Positions 61,466 to 64,000 of a stretch of 64,000 nt of DNA are shown here, one piece after another. The DNA lies in assembly GCF_001654865.1 (NCBI RefSeq), contig NZ_LXEO01000068.1:62001-126000 (forward strand), in the 5' to 3' direction. The notes under the pieces are model-generated. The model was given only the letters and a program-made list of their open reading frames with translations, had not been told where the DNA came from and searched no databases. Within the stretch, counting starts at the first letter, position 1, and each line of letters opens with the position of its first letter. This DNA comes from Buttiauxella noackiae ATCC 51607 (lineage in GTDB: Bacteria; Pseudomonadota; Gammaproteobacteria; Enterobacterales; Enterobacteriaceae). A program made the position numbers and the translations under genes.

Positions 61466-63883
61466 ATGGCGATGAAAAAGTTGCTCATAGCGTCGCTGCT
61501 GTTTAGCAGCGCCACCGTATACGGTGCAGACGGGTTCGTGGTGAAGGATATTCATTTCGAAGGCCTGCAGCGAGTCGCCGTCGGTGCGGCCCTCCTCAGC
61601 ATGCCGGTTCGCGTAGGCGATACTGTCTCTGACGAGGATATCAGTAATACTATTCGTTCACTGTTTGCTACCGGGAACTTCGAAGATGTCCGGGTACTTC
61701 GTGATGGCGAAACGTTAGTTGTTCAGGTGAAAGAACGCCCGACAATCGCGAGTATTACCTTCTCCGGTAACAAGTCCGTGAAGGACGACATGCTCAAGCA
61801 GAACCTCGAGGCTTCTAGTGTGCGTGTCGGCGAATCACTGGATAGAACGACCCTGGCTGATATTGAAAAAGGGCTGGAAGATTTCTACTACAGCGTTGGT
61901 AAGTATAGTGCCAGCGTGAAAGCCGTTGTTACGCCATTGCCGCGTAACCGTGTTGACCTGAAACTGGTATTCCAGGAAGGCGTTTCAGCCAAAATTCAGC
62001 AAATCAACATCGTAGGCAACCATGCGTTTACGACTGATGAACTCATTTCGCATTTCCAGTTGCGTGATGAAGTGCCATGGTGGAACGTGGTGGGCGATCG
62101 TAAATATCAGAAACAGAAGCTTGCCGGTGACCTCGAAACACTGCGCAGCTACTACTTGGACCGTGGTTATGCTCGATTCAACATCGATTCCACGCAGGTC
62201 AGTCTGACGCCTGATAAGAAAAGCATTTACGTTACCATCAACGTGACCGAAGGCGATCAGTACAAGATTGCTGGCGTGACGGTGAACGGCAATCTGGCAG
62301 GGCACTCAGCAGAAATTGAAACGCTGACTAAACTCAAACCAGGTGAGCTTTATAACGGCACCAAAGTGACCAAGATGGAAGACGACATCAAGAAACTGTT
62401 GGGTCGTTATGGTTACGCCTATCCGCGTGTGCAAACGCAACCTGAGATCAATGATGCAGATAAGACCGTTAAGCTGCATGTGAACGTTGATTCAGGTAAC
62501 CGTTATTACGTGCGTAAAATTCGTTTCGAAGGCAACGACACCAGTAAAGATTCAGTCCTGCGTCGTGAAATGCGCCAAATGGAAGGGACCTGGCTGGGTA
62601 GCGATCTTGTTAACTCCGGTAAAGATCGTCTGAATCGTTTGGGTTACTTCGAAACTGTAGATGTTGATACACAACGTGTGCCAGGTAGCCCTGACCAGGT
62701 TGATGTAGTCTACAAAGTTAAAGAGCGTAATACCGGTAGCTTCAACTTTGGTGTGGGTTACGGTACTGAAAGTGGTATCAGCTTCCAGGTCGGTGTCCAG
62801 CAGGATAACTGGTTAGGAACAGGTTACTCGGTTGGTATCAACGGTACCAAAAACGATTATCAGACATATGCTGAATTGTCGGTAACCGATCCATACTTTA
62901 CAGTTGATGGTGTGAGCCTCGGCGGCCGTGTCTTCTACAATGACTTTAAAGCTGATGATGCGGATCTTTCTGACTACACCAATACAAGTTATGGTGTGGA
63001 CGGAACGCTTGGCTTCCCGGTTAACGAAAACAACACATTGCGCCTGGGCTTAGGTTACGTGCATAACGACCTGTCCAACATGCAACCGCAGGTTGCGATG
63101 TGGCGTTATCTGGATTCAGTCGGCCAATCGGCTGATAAAAACTCTGATAACAACGGGTTTGCCGCAGATGACTTCACGCTGAACTATGGCTGGACGTACA
63201 ACAAACTTGACCGTGGTTACTTCCCAACGGAAGGTTCGCGTGTGAACCTGAACGGTAAAGTTACCGTACCAGGCTCTGATAACGAGTTCTATAAAGTGAC
63301 GCTGGATACGGCAAGCTACTTCCCAATTAATGAAGATCATACCTGGGTAATGTTAGGGCGGACTCGTTGGGGTTACGGTGATGGTTTGGGCGGTAAAGAG
63401 ATGCCGTTCTATGAAAACTTCTATGCCGGTGGCTCCAGTACTGTTCGTGGTTTCCAGTCTAATAACATTGGCCCGAAAGCTGTTTATTACGGCGGCAATG
63501 ATACAGATAACTGTAACAAAGCTTCGTCAAACGAAGTGTGTAGTTCTGACGATGCTGTCGGTGGTAACGCAATGGCGGTGGCAAGTCTTGAACTTATCAC
63601 GCCAACGCCATTCCTGAGCGAGAAGTACGCGAACTCTGTTCGTACCTCTCTGTTCGTGGATGCCGGTACTGTTTGGGATACTAACTGGCAAAATACTCAG
63701 CAAATGAAAGACGCTGGGGTGCCGGACTACAGTGACCCAAGTAATATTCGTATGTCAGCAGGTGTCGCATTGCAATGGATGTCACCGCTGGGGCCGTTGG
63801 TGTTCTCTTATGCCCAACCGTTCAAGAAATACGAAGGCGACAAAGCAGAACAGTTCCAGTTTAACATTGGTAAAACCTGGTAA
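61466..63883 (+). CDS. bamA: Outer membrane protein assembly factor BamA
   Basis: Core of the BAM complex that folds beta-barrels into the outer membrane. 805 residues (E. coli 810), same start [20 protein letters not shown], which is the signal peptide cleaved near residue 20. Five POTRA domains fill about 21-420, then the 16-strand barrel. The loop 6 VRGF motif is at about residue 660 and the C-terminus NIGKTW ends in the expected aromatic. The variable surface loops near residues 550-570 and 670-695 differ from E. coli, but the pair of cysteines in the second is kept. skp should follow immediately outside the window. Confidence 0.97.
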   Translation: MAMKKLLIASLLFSSATVYGADGFVVKDIHFEGLQRVAVGAALLSMPVRVGDTVSDEDISNTIRSLFATGNFEDVRVLRDGETLVVQVKERPTIASITFSGNKSVKDDMLKQNLEASSVRVGESLDRTTLADIEKGLEDFYYSVGKYSASVKAVVTPLPRNRVDLKLVFQEGVSAKIQQINIVGNHAFTTDELISHFQLRDEVPWWNVVGDRKYQKQKLAGDLETLRSYYLDRGYARFNIDSTQVSLTPDKKSIYVTINVTEGDQYKIAGVTVNGNLAGHSAEIETLTKLKPGELYNGTKVTKMEDDIKKLLGRYGYAYPRVQTQPEINDADKTVKLHVNVDSGNRYYVRKIRFEGNDTSKDSVLRREMRQMEGTWLGSDLVNSGKDRLNRLGYFETVDVDTQRVPGSPDQVDVVYKVKERNTGSFNFGVGYGTESGISFQVGVQQDNWLGTGYSVGINGTKNDYQTYAELSVTDPYFTVDGVSLGGRVFYNDFKADDADLSDYTNTSYGVDGTLGFPVNENNTLRLGLGYVHNDLSNMQPQVAMWRYLDSVGQSADKNSDNNGFAADDFTLNYGWTYNKLDRGYFPTEGSRVNLNGKVTVPGSDNEFYKVTLDTASYFPINEDHTWVMLGRTRWGYGDGLGGKEMPFYENFYAGGSSTVRGFQSNNIGPKAVYYGGNDTDNCNKASSNEVCSSDDAVGGNAMAVASLELITPTPFLSEKYANSVRTSLFVDAGTVWDTNWQNTQQMKDAGVPDYSDPSNIRMSAGVALQWMSPLGPLVFSYAQPFKKYEGDKAEQFQFNIGKTW

Positions 63884-63925
63884 CTGTTCCGCGCGAAGGA
63901 TTGCATAAAAGCAGTGTAGCGTTGA

Positions 63926-63953
63926 TGCCAGTTCGCTAAATGCAGAACTGGCA
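63926..63953. repeat. Perfect inverted repeat between bamA and skp
   Basis: TGCCAGTTC (63926-63934) and GAACTGGCA (63945-63953) are exact complements around a ten-base loop. There is no T-run, so it may be a processing or partial attenuation hairpin in the bamA-skp transcript. The last bases, TAAGGAGTT, look like the ribosome site of skp, whose start is beyond the window. Confidence 0.6.
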
Positions 63954-64000
63954 CACGCAAAAAAGAGTGTCTTCGGACACATTCGGGATGGTAAGGAGTT

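Overview
This window is a segment of an enterobacterial (Enterobacteriaceae) chromosome. Protein after protein is close to its Escherichia coli counterpart in length and sequence. The gene order follows the E. coli block aceF-lpd ... acnB ... cueO-gcd-hpt-can ... pan genes ... dksA ... mrcB-fhuACDB ... degP ... dapD-glnD-map-rpsB-tsf-pyrH-frr-dxr-uppS-cdsA-rseP-bamA, ending just before skp should start. Base composition looks close to 50 percent GC throughout. It is not E. coli itself: several E. coli genes are missing from their usual places (speE/speD, yadD, the yad fimbrial cluster, yaeI), and there is a GH1 glycosidase where E. coli has none. I cannot name the genus. I see no rRNA, tRNA, CRISPR array, insertion sequence, prophage or plasmid feature.

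Layout. 1-2100: end of aceF and lpd (pyruvate dehydrogenase). 2100-6650: the most accessory stretch, with two divergently placed units: a DUF3300/DUF2950 pair of exported proteins of unknown function (minus) and a 6-phospho-beta-glucosidase-like gene (plus), closed by a cluster of REP-type palindromes. 6650-16200: acnB, yacL, yacC, copper oxidase cueO, quinoprotein glucose dehydrogenase gcd, hpt and carbonic anhydrase can. 16200-19860: an ABC exporter (yadGH), an orphan PTS EIIA (yadI) and a polysaccharide deacetylase (yadE). 19860-27000 (minus): pantothenate genes panD, panC, panB, folK with pcnB, then gluQ, dksA, sfsA and thpR. 27000-38310: hrpB, mrcB (PBP1b) and the ferrichrome uptake operon fhuACDB. 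38310-47120: hemL, clcA, erpA, yadS, btuF-mtn, dgt, degP. 47200-53320: cdaR, yaeH, dapD, glnD, map. 53320-64000: the translation and envelope run rpsB-tsf-pyrH-frr-dxr-uppS-cdsA-rseP-bamA.

Regulatory sites readable by eye include a 19-bp-spacer CueR-type promoter at cueO, a consensus CRP palindrome between gcd and hpt, a Fur-like site at fhuA, sigma-E type promoters at degP and inside rseP, a ribosomal protein S2 leader before rpsB, and many hairpin terminators. Several starts are not ATG: pcnB appears to use the rare ATT start known from E. coli, and acnB, gcd, panC, hrpB, btuF, fhuB and frr use GTG, cdsA TTG.

No obviously new defence or biosynthetic system is present. The most interesting items are the clean absence of speED next to yacC, the conserved ATT start of pcnB, a FhuA gating loop lacking the disulfide hairpin found in E. 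coli, the uncharacterised DUF3300/DUF2950 pair with its repeat-rich tail, and an ERIC element plus a shortened relative.
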